Below are positions 12,715-24,871 of a DNA stretch of 64,000 bases, in pieces. The notes under the pieces were generated by a model. It ran no database searches and was not told the origin of the DNA. It was given only the letters and a program-made list of their open reading frames with translations. Numbering within the stretch: position 1 is the stretch's first letter; every line of letters begins with the position of its first letter. This DNA comes from Ascaris suum. Taxonomy: Eukaryota > Nematoda > Chromadorea > Rhabditida > Ascarididae. Made by a program: the position numbers and the translations under genes. The DNA lies in assembly GCA_013433145.1 (NCBI GenBank), contig CM024182.1, forward strand, positions 7,455,474 to 7,519,473, in the 5' to 3' direction.

Positions 12715-15163
12715 CTCGATAGCCATTTTCAGTGCAGTCATCGTAATACGATTTGCGAGCGGTGAGGGAATGAAGAAAGTCGAGTTCGGTTTGATCATCA
12801 ACGGTAACGAGAAGTTCGACAAAGATGTCCTCGACAACCTGCATTTACTATGCAAGTAAAGATTTTTTTCTTTTGTTACGGATGGCAAGAGCGTGAAAGC
12901 ATAAAGTCAGTGAAATCCACAGGAAAAAAAGCGCAAATTGCTACTACACAACCTTTCTATAATAATAAACGATACTGAGGGCTACATCGGAAAAAGTAAA
13001 CAGATGATGGTATATTACGCTTAAAATAAAAATAAAGGCTGACCACTGCTTGCAGTTGTGAGTCAGATGCACATGCAATTCGTAAAGTTTGCTGTTGAAT
13101 GACGATAACAGACGATCCGAAATGAAGCCAACATTGATGACTGCATCCTGAAAATATCCTTCCTACGATCCTCGAGTTCAGCATTCATTCAAAAACATTC
13201 AGATACAGGCCGCTTGATCATTCCAAAAATTTCATTAGGACTCCTTAAGGCGAACCTAACAAGGTGATATTCCAGTGACGCACCGTTCCCCTATGCCAAG
13301 CTAGGACCATTTAGTATACTGTGCTCATAGCATGTCCAAAGCTGGGCTTCATATCAACCAATTCCAGACCTTTCCTGCATTATCATCTGGTGGGATTTTT
13401 GCAGTACAGTGAAGAAAGCCATAAATCGGTGGAGTAAAACTTACGAACTACCAGCCCTGGCGTGTTGAAGGAACGGGAGGAGCGGAGAGGAGTAGAGACC
13501 AAAATCACCATCCCTTCACACTCAGATCTGGTTACAGCTTAATGAAATTTCCAAAGTTTTCTTTCAGAACTTTTTTCAAAACTTTCACACCAATTGTATT
13601 AAGAGAGAACTTCAGAAACAGCAGAAACCGTGGACATAGTGCATACAACAGATAACAGTAGACAGTGCAGTAAATAGTAGTAAAGTAGACATATTAATGT
13701 ACAAAACAGTAGAGAATATCTTTTCTTTTCGCAGAAAATCGTCAAGAGGACTTACCCTGAGGACGAGACATTCGATGTTGGAGAGACCATTATCTTGGTT
13801 TTGCTTGGCGACAAACTCACACATTGCTTCGTTTCTAACAAAGACCGTCTCACCGTTCAATTCCACAGATCGGATATTCCATTTCTGCTCGAGAATAAGC
13901 AAGAGCAACTCGTCAGTTAGCGCCCGTCCCTCGATCGATAACAAACCACCTGAAACATTAGAGGTTTTAAATATGACAATACAAAAGATATCCTTTCATA
14001 CGACCCCGAGTAAAATCCACGAGACCCATAAACTTTAAAGAGGTCAAATCGAGAAAAGGTCTTTCATTAATGACATGGGAATCCCTTCCCGGCCTCTTCT
14101 TTATGTGACCTGTAAGGATCATTTACCTCGTTTCTCTATTTTATCGAGATGAGTTCCGAGAACAAGCTCGACCATCTGAAAGGCGCTAGCGAGGAATCGC
14201 CACTGCGGTTTGATTTCAATAGCACAGCTCGTTTTTCCTTCTTTACGACCGAAAAGAACATACTGCAAAGAGAAACCATTTGGGCTCTGAAACTATGCAT
14301 ACAAGGCTACTTATAAAGAAAGAGCTCAGGACTTTATTAAGACACCAAAAAGAATGTGTACGATGAGGCAAATGGTTGAATCTTAAATGCAGCAGCAAAT
14401 TTCCCAAGAGGTCCGAATTTAGTGCACAACTTAACTCATTATTTTTTGTCATTGAAGACCTATTCTGAGTGTAACCGCAGGCAGCAAACGCATTTCACTT
14501 GTGGAAGTTCACATCACAACAGCGCCCATTGAAAACTCTACTCGAGAATATGAATCAGCAAGAGTATCACAGGCGAAAATCAAAAGTGTTCACCACTTGG
14601 CTGTAGTTTGCTCATCTTACCAATATAGCCCAATACCGAATTTAAGAGCTGTTCACGAGTCCATCAGATGGAAAAAAAGGTCACAGGAAGCGTGCCGAAA
14701 GCAAAATTGACCGACAACATTCGCCCCAACCTTAGCAATATCCATCAACAGAATTCAAGTAAATCCTTCATCTAAAATAACTGTCTCCTATACTGTTCTG
14801 ATTATCGCTTTCCCTATTTCCTGGATACTTAAATCTACTTTCACGCAGCTGTACGGCTACACAGAATTAGCCTAAATAAAGCGTCTACTGATTTTGAATG
14901 GAGTCATAAATCGATGAAAAAAAAAGATGAATCCAACCAAGAAGTTTTACCTGACCATCGCGAATTGAGATGTTAAGGTTGAGAAAACGTGTTCGTGGAA
15001 ACTTGCAACGGTGATAAAGCGCTTTCCAGTGTCGACAAACAGCCCGACAATTACGACGATCCTGAGCACAGGCTCTCTTCCTATAGACATGGATATTTTT
15101 TAAAAAACCATTCAAAGCTCAAAAATTATAGCATGAACCGATATAAACAATGCGCTAACTTGC

Positions 15164-15262
<99 letters not shown>

Positions 15263-16198
15263 ACCACTTCAATTATAGATCTATTGCGACGACTGAAACA
15301 TTAACAACATCAAGCTTACACATTTCAGAGAAAAGAGGGAATGATTGAAAACATTCTGAACAAGCATAGACTTTACAGTTAATGAATAAAACACCGATCA
15401 AAAAAGGCTGCACTTCCTCTCCTCACTAATTTCCTCTTTTTAAAACGATGGATGGCAGCTCAACAAAGAAACAAGAGGCAACGCGTATCTAAGAATAAGA
15501 GTGACACAACTACTTTTCAACAGCAATAGTTCCTTCATTTTCTTCCACCTTGAAAAACGGTCAAAGCATTGCTTCTTGGAAAAATGCCATCTCGAGATCA
15601 CCGATCTATCCAACCGACAAAGCACCTCATCCTCACATCAAATATTGAAGAAACATTGAAGCAAATGCCTATAACAACCTATAATAATTCCCATTCAATG
15701 AGTGTGTCAGGATGCACGTTGAAAATAATTGATAAAGTAAATCGATACATACCATATTTCAACAATCAGCTCATTCGGCAGTTGGGGCACTCGAGTTGCG
15801 TTGTTAGGCTGCAATAGGTATATCTCCACGAAGCAAAACAATTCATCACAGAAACGCCTCACTCTTCACCTTTTTAAATTCACTTTTTACTATTCACGAA
15901 TCTATATGCGACCTCATTAACAGTTGGGTAAAAATTGTTTCCTGTTAAACGTTTTCCTTCTCACTCTTCTACTCTCACTTTCAATCTCCTTGTAAAATAA
16001 TAACTTCAGTCCGGTCCGGCTGAAGGTTATTCATTCCTGCTGCCGACGGTTTCGGTTACTTCCATTTACAAACTCCTCGACTATTATTTCCCATACTGCT
16101 TCTATTCCTGGCTGATGTGCAGTTTTATATATTGGTGCTGTCATCTCCCAATGCTTGTTAATTCTATCCTGTTGATGGTATTTCAATGAAGCATCCAT
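12715..16198 (-). CDS. F-box protein, 5' and middle exons (3' end unresolved)
   Basis: F-box proteins are substrate adaptors of SCF (SKP1-cullin) ubiquitin ligases. Exons (minus): 16198-16070, 15808-15753, 15080-14951, 14262-14127, 13949-13756, 12838-12715. All joins are in phase and give about 228 residues. Residues 44-80 hold the F-box: [10 protein letters not shown] from exon 2 continues in exon 3 with [18 protein letters not shown]. The rest (for example [55 protein letters not shown]) is a putative substrate-binding region that I do not recognise. The last exon ends in phase 1 at a GTTTGC donor. A simple in-phase continuation was not found, so the C-terminus is missing. Intron 2 contains a 95-bp TA repeat. 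CTTTTTAG lies 12 nt before the ATG. Confidence 0.72.
15165..15259. repeat. (TA)n microsatellite
   Basis: Uninterrupted TA dinucleotide run of about 95 bp in intron 2 of the F-box gene. Likely polymorphic, and prone to sequencing or assembly length error. Confidence 0.98.
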
Positions 16199-16205
16199 CT
16201 TTCAT
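16164..16205 (-). other. Short upstream ORF overlapping the F-box start
   Basis: If the transcript begins at the acceptor at 16211-16212, its first AUG (16205) is in another frame. That frame encodes 13 codons to TAG and overlaps the main ATG at 16198. It may dampen translation. Alternatively the main start is used by leaky scanning. Confidence 0.3.
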
Positions 16206-16210
16206 CGGTG

Positions 16211-16222
16211 CTAAAAAGGTGC
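16211..16222 (-). other. Putative spliced-leader acceptor of the F-box gene
   Basis: On the minus strand CACCTTTTTAG ends 12 nt before the F-box start codon, and a stop in the same frame lies between them. It therefore cannot join an upstream coding exon in this frame. It sits about 145 nt past the stop of the upstream gene. Inferred trans-splice acceptor. Confidence 0.4.
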
Positions 16223-16355
16223 TGCCATGGCTATGATGCCAGACTACACAGCGTGTGCCCGCATGAGATAAGACAGTTAAATTCGACACTTCAAAGATGA
16301 AGCGGCAATAATATTGCTCATTACTGTGATAGGAAATCAAAAAGAACTGATACTG

Positions 16356-17080
16356 TTAACGCGTTTCATAAGCAAGCACTAGATATTTGAACCCACTGTA
16401 CTTAGCATATAAATAATTAGATGATGGATGGAAAAGAAATTGTGATAAGCACCCAAGGTAGATGTCGACGTTGTTGTACTCGAGGTGCACCTCATACTTC
16501 GCCTCCTTTCTTAGTCGATGAATCGATGCTCTCAGCTACCTATTCCTGGCTGTGCCATATCCCTTAGAATAAATAAAGCATATCATACGATAGCGTATAG
16601 TACGATATGTTGTGCAAGGTATTTAATATCAAAACTGAAAACTGCACCCAACGTACCATATTGTTTTCGAACCGCGTTGCGGGTAGAGTTCGGCCAATCA
16701 CCCAGTTTGCGCAGTTGGAGCCACCCCACATTCCATCGACGCCTAGAAAACACAAATACAGATCATCGTAACGTGGATTCAATAACACGGCGAGTGTTTT
16801 TGCATGTGATGGTACTGATCAACGAGTGTGGTATTCACATGAGGATACGACGAACATGAAAGTAAATGAACATAAAAGTGGTACCATGAGGCCATTCAGA
16901 GGTTACTCTATATGAAAGAATATACCGGTCACCTGAGACATTAATGAAGAAAACGCCAACTATTATTCATCTACGACATTAGTAGCTTACCTATGAAAGG
17001 TGTGGTGAAGTGAAGAAGATGAGGAATTAGGCAGCGAATGAATGTATAACAGAATTTGTGACCCTTGGAGGAGTGAACAA
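16356..17080 (-). CDS. Unidentified gene, three 3' exons, just upstream of the F-box gene
   Basis: Exons (minus): 17080-16991, 16814-16657 and 16505-16356, joining in phases 1 and 0 and ending in TAA. First exon: polypyrimidine tract plus CTAG acceptor and GTAAGC donor; contains GHKFCYTFIRCLIPHLLHF. Second exon: TGATCAG acceptor and GTACGT donor; contains LAVLLNPRYDDLYLCFLG and NCANWVIGRTLPATRFENN. Last exon: EAKYEVHLEYNNVDIYLG to the stop; its acceptor (AAGAAAG) is weak. The 5' end is not found. A possible first exon starts with ATG at 17504, but its phase does not connect directly. No family recognised. The stop is 158 nt from the F-box ATG. Confidence 0.45.
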
Positions 17081-17572
17081 CTAGACAAGACGCAGAAAAC
17101 AACAACAACAACTATAAACCCTGTAAGGTCTATTAGGAGTAAAGGAACATCGCATCAGTGTCTACGAAATCGTATCAATATCACTGATAACCATCAATGA
17201 TCGCTTAACATAAACGTCGAGCAAAATCGGCAATAATAAAATCATTTTCTAGAGAGAGAGATACACCAAATAAAATTCTCTTGAGCGAATTCGTTATAAT
17301 GAACAGATGAAAGTGTTTGCAAGCAGATACATAAAGAAATATAACGATTAAAGAGATGCAAATCGATGTGCGCTATCAACACGATATGAATCATCATAGC
17401 TGCTTTGGCATGTCGGTGAGAGGAACGATTGAAGGTAAGCAAACGGCGCCGTTAATGTCGACAATGCGTCCATCAGATATCAATGTTTTAGAAATATGAG
17501 CCATATCTTTCGAATTCAAATTAAGACTTAACTTGAGCTGAAAAAAAACAGCAAGAGCGGGAAATTTTTTTT

Positions 17573-17629
17573 ATGGACAGGTGAATGGACATGTGAGTGG
17601 ACAGATGAGTGGACAGGTGAGTGGACAGG
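17573..17629. repeat. 12-bp tandem repeat
   Basis: Nearly five copies of a 12-mer related to GTGAGTGGACAG, with one or two substitutions per copy. Non-coding context. Confidence 0.9.
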
Positions 17630-18307
17630 AAGCAACACTAATAGAAGAATGTAGTACCTAAGCATAAACATTTTCAAACAAACACTCCAACGTTGACACT
17701 ACAACCTGTAACATCCACCTATCCCCTTCCAACGATAGCATGACATCTCAGAAAGATGCCGCACTCAGATCGCAACATTTTCGAAATCGTTGCAATTAAC
17801 TACAACGAATTCGTCGCATTTTCAATTTGCCGCATCTTAAAGTTCACCATACGTGCAATCGCTTGAAGTCTTTCTAGTCAGCTAGTGCAGCGATACAATG
17901 CAACGTTTTGCAAATGCTGCAATGCAACGAGTCGTTGCGTTGTGTGGGGAAAGATTGCAATATTTGAAGTTAAGGGAAGAAATGACAATTGGAATTGGAT
18001 GCTTAACCGCTCATCAAGAAGGGAACGATGATTTTCTGCATTCCTGATAGATCAAAGCATTGATTAGTTATAAATATTTGAATGTGCCATGAAATATTGC
18101 AATTCAATCTTCCCACAAATTTTGTTTGATGTTGCGTGAAAAATCGATATTTGATTGCAAATTTTGATAGACAGCTGGCCATATTAGAAGAGAAATCTAA
18201 AGAAGTTGTTTTACTGCATTTGCAATATTGATTAATCGATTGATTTAATCGTCGAGTTACAAAAAACGCATAGTGTGTCATTTCTAATCGGCGCGTAGTC
18301 TCATTCG

Positions 18308-18327
18308 TTTGTTTGTTTGTTTGTTAG
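18308..18327. repeat. (GTTT)n microsatellite
   Basis: About five copies of GTTT. Confidence 0.85.
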
Positions 18328-18946
18328 AGTACCATCAAAATTTATTTTGAATCAGCGAATGAAGTACATTTGCATATTTTCGCTCTATCCTTTCTGGAGG
18401 TGAAGATTCAACCGACTTAACAGACCAAAAAAAAAGAGCACTTCAAGGTGGTGAGAGCGTCTGATTTGCGAATGAGGGTACGATAAGAAACTAGAAATGA
18501 AAGTAAATATATGTTATGAGATGTGTTAAGTGTGAGGAATTGTCGATGAGTGAGTGCAGGAAGGATGTTTGTTGTTAGGAATTTATGCAATAATCACCTA
18601 CCCATCTAGGTCATTTATTACCTGGCATAAGGTACATTGCAGTCATTCTTATTGATTTTATGCCTCTTTTTTTTCTAAATAGTTACGTGCTTTTAGACTT
18701 GTCTAACTAGTTGAGCATAACGTTACCAAACAAATGCTTCAAAGAAGTATAGATTTATCCTTCGGTGTGATTTGATGCTAGTGAACTTTGATGGTGATTC
18801 ATCTAAATTCACGTGTTCAAAGATAGATCTAAGCAGATTGAACGAAATCATTTACGATGCTTCGGAAGTTGATTTCTAGAATTTTCGATGGTTTCTTCGA
18901 ATTTAGCAATCAAAGAAAATCGCTCGGAGATCTTTTTTTTCATGCG

Positions 18947-18995
18947 AGGTTCTTTAAGAAGGAAGTCTTTCAAGGATCTTTAAGAAGGAAATTTT
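18947..18995. repeat. 25-bp tandem duplication
   Basis: Two copies of a unit containing TCTTTAAGAAGGAA, about 25 bp apart. Confidence 0.75.
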
Positions 18996-19252
18996 TCCGT
19001 TACGATTATAGTAGTTCGGAGTAGTCTTTCCACCTCATCTAGTCACCGTTTACTCGATTGATGATGAATTAACAACGTTTCTTCGAAGCATTAATTATAA
19101 TTTCTATAAATCCAGTGTTAAAAAATCACTATAATTTTTATCAGTATAGCCATAGGTCGGCACGGGCATTTATCCGCTTGTTTTATTCAGATCATTATAT
19201 CGTCATATACAATCTTTGTTTATATTCGTCTATAAATGTAAAAAAAATCGCA

Positions 19253-19284
19253 TTTATTTATATTTATTTATTCATTTATTTAGA
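19253..19284. repeat. (ATTT)n low-complexity tract
   Basis: Imperfect ATTTATTT repeats in an AT-rich intergenic stretch. Confidence 0.8.
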
Positions 19285-20738
19285 TACAATTATGGTTCGT
19301 AGATTTAATACGCTCAGGAAATAAACAATTAGGAAAAAAGGAAGTTATAATATGAATGCCAATGCAAACTCTTTCAAAAAATTCAGTTTTATTCATTTAA
19401 GGAAGATTTTTTATCATATATTTTCTAGTGTAACGAATATTTGTAACGAATTTTAATGACGTAATAAAAAATAGTGATAAATCAACTAACAGATTATTTC
19501 GATAGAATCGTCTATCGTGGCACAAAGTTTAAAAATGAAGATGTTATTACGGACAATCCAATAATTAAAGAGAGTTTTACTGTTCAATGAAATTGACGGA
19601 ATATAGTGTACATATGTAAGTTGTAGCTAAAATATCGTACACGAAAATATAGTGATTAGCACAATAAAACGATAAATCATTGAAATTATTGACAGATGGC
19701 AACTGACAGATAGGTGGCAGATCGCAGTTTGAAATCAACAATTATAAGCGTCTAAAGTTCCTTCAGAAACACTATTATGCAGAGGAACTCCATCATAGAT
19801 TTGAAAGCGATTCATAGGCGTTATGTTAAACTCTACGCGTAATTTAAGGATGAAAAATGAAAACGATAAAAGGTGGAGGGGGAATAGAATCGATAGAATG
19901 AAATCAACTGACAGCCGGCTTCCACTAAACTTCCGATGCATATATGCATTTTTAGAGAAATAATAAACATTATAGAGGATGAAAAACTTTCGTCGATAAA
20001 TCACCGTTGATAAAGCGTGCATGAACATAGAACCGAAAACATTCATGACAAATATTTCTCTAAGGAAGTCGAAAACAAAAAAAAAGAGAGCAAACGGCAT
20101 TAATCTCGATAAGATGGAATTTTCGTCAGAGTTGCGCCATTTTCAATGCCGATGTTGCAATTCCACAATCGAATAGTCAAATTTTTTGAACAAAATCTCC
20201 ACATATCCTACCTGTCCGATTGGAAAACCTCCTATTGCATAGATCGCATTAGCGTTGTAACTAAAAATGACCGTTATCCACTACACTATACTGTATATTA
20301 TCTGTACTATATTGTTTATTATCTATACTATATTATATGCGTCCGGTTGATACAGTATTTGCATTGTTTGTTTTTATTTTATTTCGGATAATAGCGTTCG
20401 TTGTTTTGCAGTGGGGCGTCAACAATTTGTCTATTCTCATTGCTTTAAATTCAATGAGATAAAGTTCAATTCGACGCAAAAATATGAAATGAAAACAAAT
20501 TAATAAATGATAATTAAGAAATTTCCACATTTCATAGTGTGTATATATCACATACGCACCATATTATGGGAAAATATAATAAGTAAAGAATAGAGGGGTA
20601 CGACAGGTTAAAAGGACAAGGTGAGATCTGTATGGTACAATGATCTGTATGGATTGCCGTTTACGTCAACCAGAGAGCTGATTTAGATTTCATGTGCTTT
20701 GACCAGTCTTGATAATAGAGATAGCGGCGTTCGCTTCA

Positions 20739-20744
20739 TTTATT
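20739..20744 (-). terminator. Possible poly(A) signal of PEX19
   Basis: AATAAA on the minus strand about 230 nt past the PEX19 stop. The open frame opposite it (20699-20884) would then lie in the 3' UTR. Hexamers are common in AT-rich DNA, so this is only suggestive. Confidence 0.3.
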
Positions 20745-20972
20745 CTGAGTACGTCGAAGGGCCGAACTTAATAAAGACACATGAAAGTGCCCTTGAAATG
20801 GTGGGCAAACCCGTCGAAAATCGTGGCATCTCGTCGTTGAATGCGTTTGAAAGTAACGCAAGCGGAAAATCTTCGATTTTTTAAAGCTCTGTCTAGTTTT
20901 ACACTCCCTTATTTCTCGTTGATATCCTCGAGTCGCTTTTCGAAATTGTTGAAAGCGGTAAGAAGCTGGCTG

Positions 20973-23893
20973 TTACATTAGACAGCAAGCTTCGGCCGCT
21001 TTGTCCACATCAACGAGCTTCGGCACTCCACTTGTTGCATCCATTTGCCAGCCGTCTGGCTGCAATGGTTAATCATATCGAAACGAAGATGGAACAGATA
21101 TCCATACAAACGAGGCGTAATTGATAGCAACGAGATGAAAATGAAGCATCACTTCTTCCGAAAGAAGGATCAACCATCGTTTCTAATGCCGTCAATTAAT
21201 GTATACAGGAAACTTTTTGAGATTAAAAAAAATAAACTTTTAAGGAATTCGCTTCAACGTTTAATAAGAAATAGTCAAGTTGGTATTCACTTACCATACT
21301 TCCGGTAAGCTCTTCAGGAGGATAGCCGTAAGATTGCAACTGCATCATTAATAAGCTGAGCTTTTGAAACCGTTTCCCGATTTCATCCTGAATCACGTTA
21401 ATATCAATCCCAAATAAATCGAAGACTATGAGATATTGTCTACCTCTAAATCTGAATAAGGCGCCGATTTGTATGTTTTTTAGTTTAACTTGTTTTCCGC
21501 TTCATGAAATATAAAACTTTATACTTAGAAATGTTCGGATATGCAAATTGATTTAGATCGTACCTTTGAATGTCTCTTAGGGTTTTAAATGAAGCAACAG
21601 CTTAGGCAAAATTTAATATGAATTTCTGAATCTGCGCAATGAACAAATAGTGACTTCAAAATTAAACTTGAAAACAAGTCTATAACGCTAATATGCAAAT
21701 AAGTTGGACAATAAACGCTTCCGTATAATAATGATATTTAGATATATTTGTGTATTTATATATTTATATGTTTACAGCAATTCCTTTACGGCGATGAAGC
21801 GCCAACTAAACTCCCCTATGAGCGCACATTTCGAATGGATAACAATCGAAAGAACTAACTTGTGTGGCTGTACTCTCGTCAAAATCCTTTTCGTATTCGT
21901 CACAGATTTTGCCAAGGATGTTTATCTGTCTCTCGTATCGTGTCCTTCTTCCTTCATCCAGTTCCTCTGCGTGTTCTTTTATATATTTCGGGAACTGCAA
22001 CGAACATAAATCCCCCTTCAATGTTCACCTCGCTCCTCCATTACTTCGTTTTACCGACACTATTTCATACAAGGGAATTTCTCTTCTCTGCTAATTGTCT
22101 CTTGAGTTGGATGATATTAACCTGGGCATCCAATCCGATGAATGACTCTTTCCATGTACTTACCGCATCATATAATTGTTTTATTGACGGATACATCATT
22201 TCCTTTGAGAAAAGTGTGCTCACGACGTTCATGAGTGGTTCGATGGGAGTCTTGCCATCAGGCGCTAAGGCTGCCATTCCTTGTTGTACCTCCTCTTCAG
22301 ATCTGCCACGCTTAAAACATAGTTTAGTTGCCTGAGAGGTATCTCATCTACACAAACAATGTGCAACAAAACAGCGATGAATCCAAAAAGATGCCACAAG
22401 AGGCGCGCTGAATCCGAAATCCACAATCCAAGAAAGCGCAATCCAAAATCCCAAAAGAAGCGTTTTAAAGCTTCCTTCATTTCGATACTATACGACGACC
22501 CATCGTAGATTGCAGATCGTCCAGTCATTTGCGGTTACTTGAAAAAAAAAACTGATAGTCGCTTTAGATAAAGGAAATGACGATATGAATGGACAAATTA
22601 TTAATTATGAGCAATTTAACCACCAATATGAATAAAAATTGAACTTATTCAATATCAGTGATAGTAATCTATCTATGTGCTTCACATATATACTACCTAT
22701 ATGTTTCACAGGTAGATAAGTAAATATGAAATAACACAATGACTTACAACAACTTTTGCGGTGTTTTCGGAAAGAGCGACAAGATCTTTGAGGAATTGTT
22801 GTGCTTCAGCTTTCTCGGCTTCTTCACCTTCATTGCTTGCTGTCGTCTTTTCGAGAGCTTTTCGCTCAACGCTGATTAATGCTTCAAGCATTTCCTGAAA
22901 AAAATGCAGTAATTTTTTTTTGCACCAAAATTAGCCATAAATAATGCAGAAATGGCTTTTTCATTTCTTTTCGGGTCGTAAGGTAAAAAGGACCAACAAG
23001 AGGAAGGTAATAGTGCAACAGATAGATGCACTAAGAAGGATCAGCACTCATTGCCTACACTTTTTTTTCCATATACTTTTATTTTGAATAAAACTAACGA
23101 ATATATATCATTCTAACGATGAAATATTCAAATATTTTTAGTGTCGATCAATGCTCCATTCCAATATTTTCGTGTAAATTTCGCTCGAAATTCTCTCTAA
23201 ACAAGCTTCGGTTATTTTGATGCGAGTTAATATGTTTAATAGTTACTCATAAAGTAAATAAAATAATTTATACCTGGAAATTATTAGCTGCTTTATGAGT
23301 AGCTTCTTGGTCCATTGTTTCCATTAACGAATCCAATTCGTCATCGGTGTTTTTGATTGTAGAAGATTCTTGAAAGCGAATATTTACTAGGACTAGTAAC
23401 TCTTATCAATTCTAACAATACTAGAAATAAAAAAAAATAAAAGCCTAGAAGAGACATTTTCATTGCGCACTAATTCAATTCCAAATTTCTTCAAAAATGT
23501 AAAATACAGTAGTCTCTCATCACACAATACAAAAAAAAAAACACAACGACTTCATTCAGGTATAACGTCAAAAATATTTTATATTAGAGTGCTATTTAAA
23601 AACGTTTTGAAAGTATTCGCATCCGCTATTGATTACGATGGTCACAATATGAGAATGAGATGAACAAGATGCCACCTCAATTTTCGATTTCACTTTTTTC
23701 ACCGACCAAATAGCTGTCAGCAATTGCAAGAAGGCCAATCAATAATATTATTTCATTATGTCCTAGTCAAGATTGGATAAACTTACCGTCTGATTAGAAC
23801 TTACCGGTCTAAGAAGAAAAAAAACCCACCGGTCTGATTAGAATCTTCTTTGATATTCTCCTTAAACTCGGCGATTTCTTTTGTTCCATCCAT
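20973..23893 (-). CDS. PEX19: Peroxin-19, peroxisomal membrane protein import receptor, complete, 7 exons
   Basis: PEX19 is the cytosolic chaperone/receptor that carries peroxisomal membrane proteins to PEX3. Exons (minus): 23893-23830, 23368-23274, 22894-22748, 22310-22164, 21994-21860, 21387-21295, 21059-20973. All join in frame; about 255 aa (human 299). The acidic N-terminal part has DDELDSLMETMD. The C-terminal cargo-binding helices show EPLMNVVSTLFSKEMMYPS, RYERQINILGKICDEYEKDF and MMQLQSYGYPPEELTG, which align with the human LMQQLQDLGHPPKELAG region. The protein ends CCLM, a CaaX farnesylation box as in other PEX19 proteins. CTCTTTAG lies 4 nt before the ATG, consistent with spliced-leader addition. 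The N-terminal region is shorter than in vertebrates. Confidence 0.94.
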
Positions 23894-23896
23894 TTT

Positions 23897-23905
23897 TCTA
23901 AAGAG
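23897..23905 (-). other. Putative spliced-leader acceptor of PEX19
   Basis: Read on the minus strand, GCTCTTTAG is followed by AAAA and the PEX19 ATG. It matches the nematode 3' splice-site consensus, and no upstream coding exon is needed. Inferred trans-splice site; a cis-spliced 5' UTR exon would look the same. Confidence 0.4.
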
Positions 23906-24536
23906 CTCAGATTTTTAAAAGAACCTCAGGAATTTAGCTCACATTTATATTCAGGTGAAGACGCAACTGAAACTGCTTTATCGCAGCAGCTGAACAAATT
24001 GAGCAAGACAATAATGTGATAGCTAGATTGCAACCTCTTTGAAGCTGCTTAGTGCTTCCTTATATCACTTCAGCTTAAGCATTCAGAACGAAAGAAACGA
24101 TATACGTTAGGCTAATATGAATGAAACGACGACTGAATTAGAAAACTCTATAGCTTATTTGAGAGAACGGCATACCAACTGATCTTTTCCATCCACGTTC
24201 TAATCATTCCACCTCAAGAAACCGATTTTAACAATTTCAACCTTTCTTTAGCAAAATAAAATTTATTTTTTCTTGTATTCATTGCTCTGAAGAGATCAGT
24301 TGCTATGCAATTCTATCTTATACAAAAATCGTTTGTAATTGCTTCATTAATGAAACTATTTTTCTAAGTAGAATGGCACATTTAGCGGTGATTTGAAATA
24401 CCCGAACTACATTTGAACTACGATGAATTCGACATATGTGTACATGATCTATACTCAATTGCCTCATCAAGTGAATTTTGATGGTACAATTGTGTTTCAC
24501 ATAACTCCAGAGTGCTTCCGTCTAATCGAATATCTG

Positions 24537-24692
24537 TTAGTGATGCTTCATTGCTGTTCATTTTCAATCATCTCTATCTTCCGGAATGTCTGAGACCATT
24601 CCGGCAAATGCCTATTAGTAGTGCTTCATTGTTATTCATTTCCGATTGTTTCTATCTTCTGAATGTTTGATGGTATTCCGGAAATTTCCGTC
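24537..24692. repeat. 78-bp imperfect tandem duplication
   Basis: Two units, starting at 24537 and 24615, share TTAGT(G)A(G)TGCTTCATTG, TTCATTT, TCTATCTTC and GATTCCGG-like blocks. They have diverged by substitutions. Located upstream of PEX19, in intergenic DNA. Confidence 0.85.
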
Positions 24693-24852
24693 GTTACTAA
24701 AGTGTAACCCAATGTGATCACATTTTATCGTGTATTAGGTGAGGGTGTATTATTTCAATATGCAAGCTGCATTCAAAAAATGTTGAACGAACAAGAGAGC
24801 CGATTAGCTTAGAATTAGAATGTAAACTTCACATCTAGCCAAATTGTCATTC

Positions 24853-24871
24853 AAAAAAAAAAAAAAAAAAA
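24853..24871 (+). repeat. Poly(A) tract
   Basis: 19 consecutive A. No clear retroposed sequence was recognised next to it. Confidence 0.9.

Larger units (their letters stand above)
17505..20698. other. Intergenic, AT-rich with small repeats
   Basis: Holds the 12-bp, GTTT, 25-bp and ATTT repeats and a TTGCAA-rich stretch (17750-18250). A 121-codon minus-strand frame at 19735-20100 is not supported. Confidence 0.55.

Noticed and set aside
12641..12859. Plus-strand ORF with plausible sequence
   Set aside because: It is the shadow of F-box exon 6 on the minus strand, which fits the exon chain in phase.
19735..20100. 121-codon minus-strand ORF
   Set aside because: AT-rich, Phe/Leu/Ile-biased, no domain, within chance expectation.
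20699..20884. Plus-strand frame just past the PEX19 stop
   Set aside because: Begins at a non-ATG codon and lies in the likely PEX19 3' UTR; no upstream exon seen.
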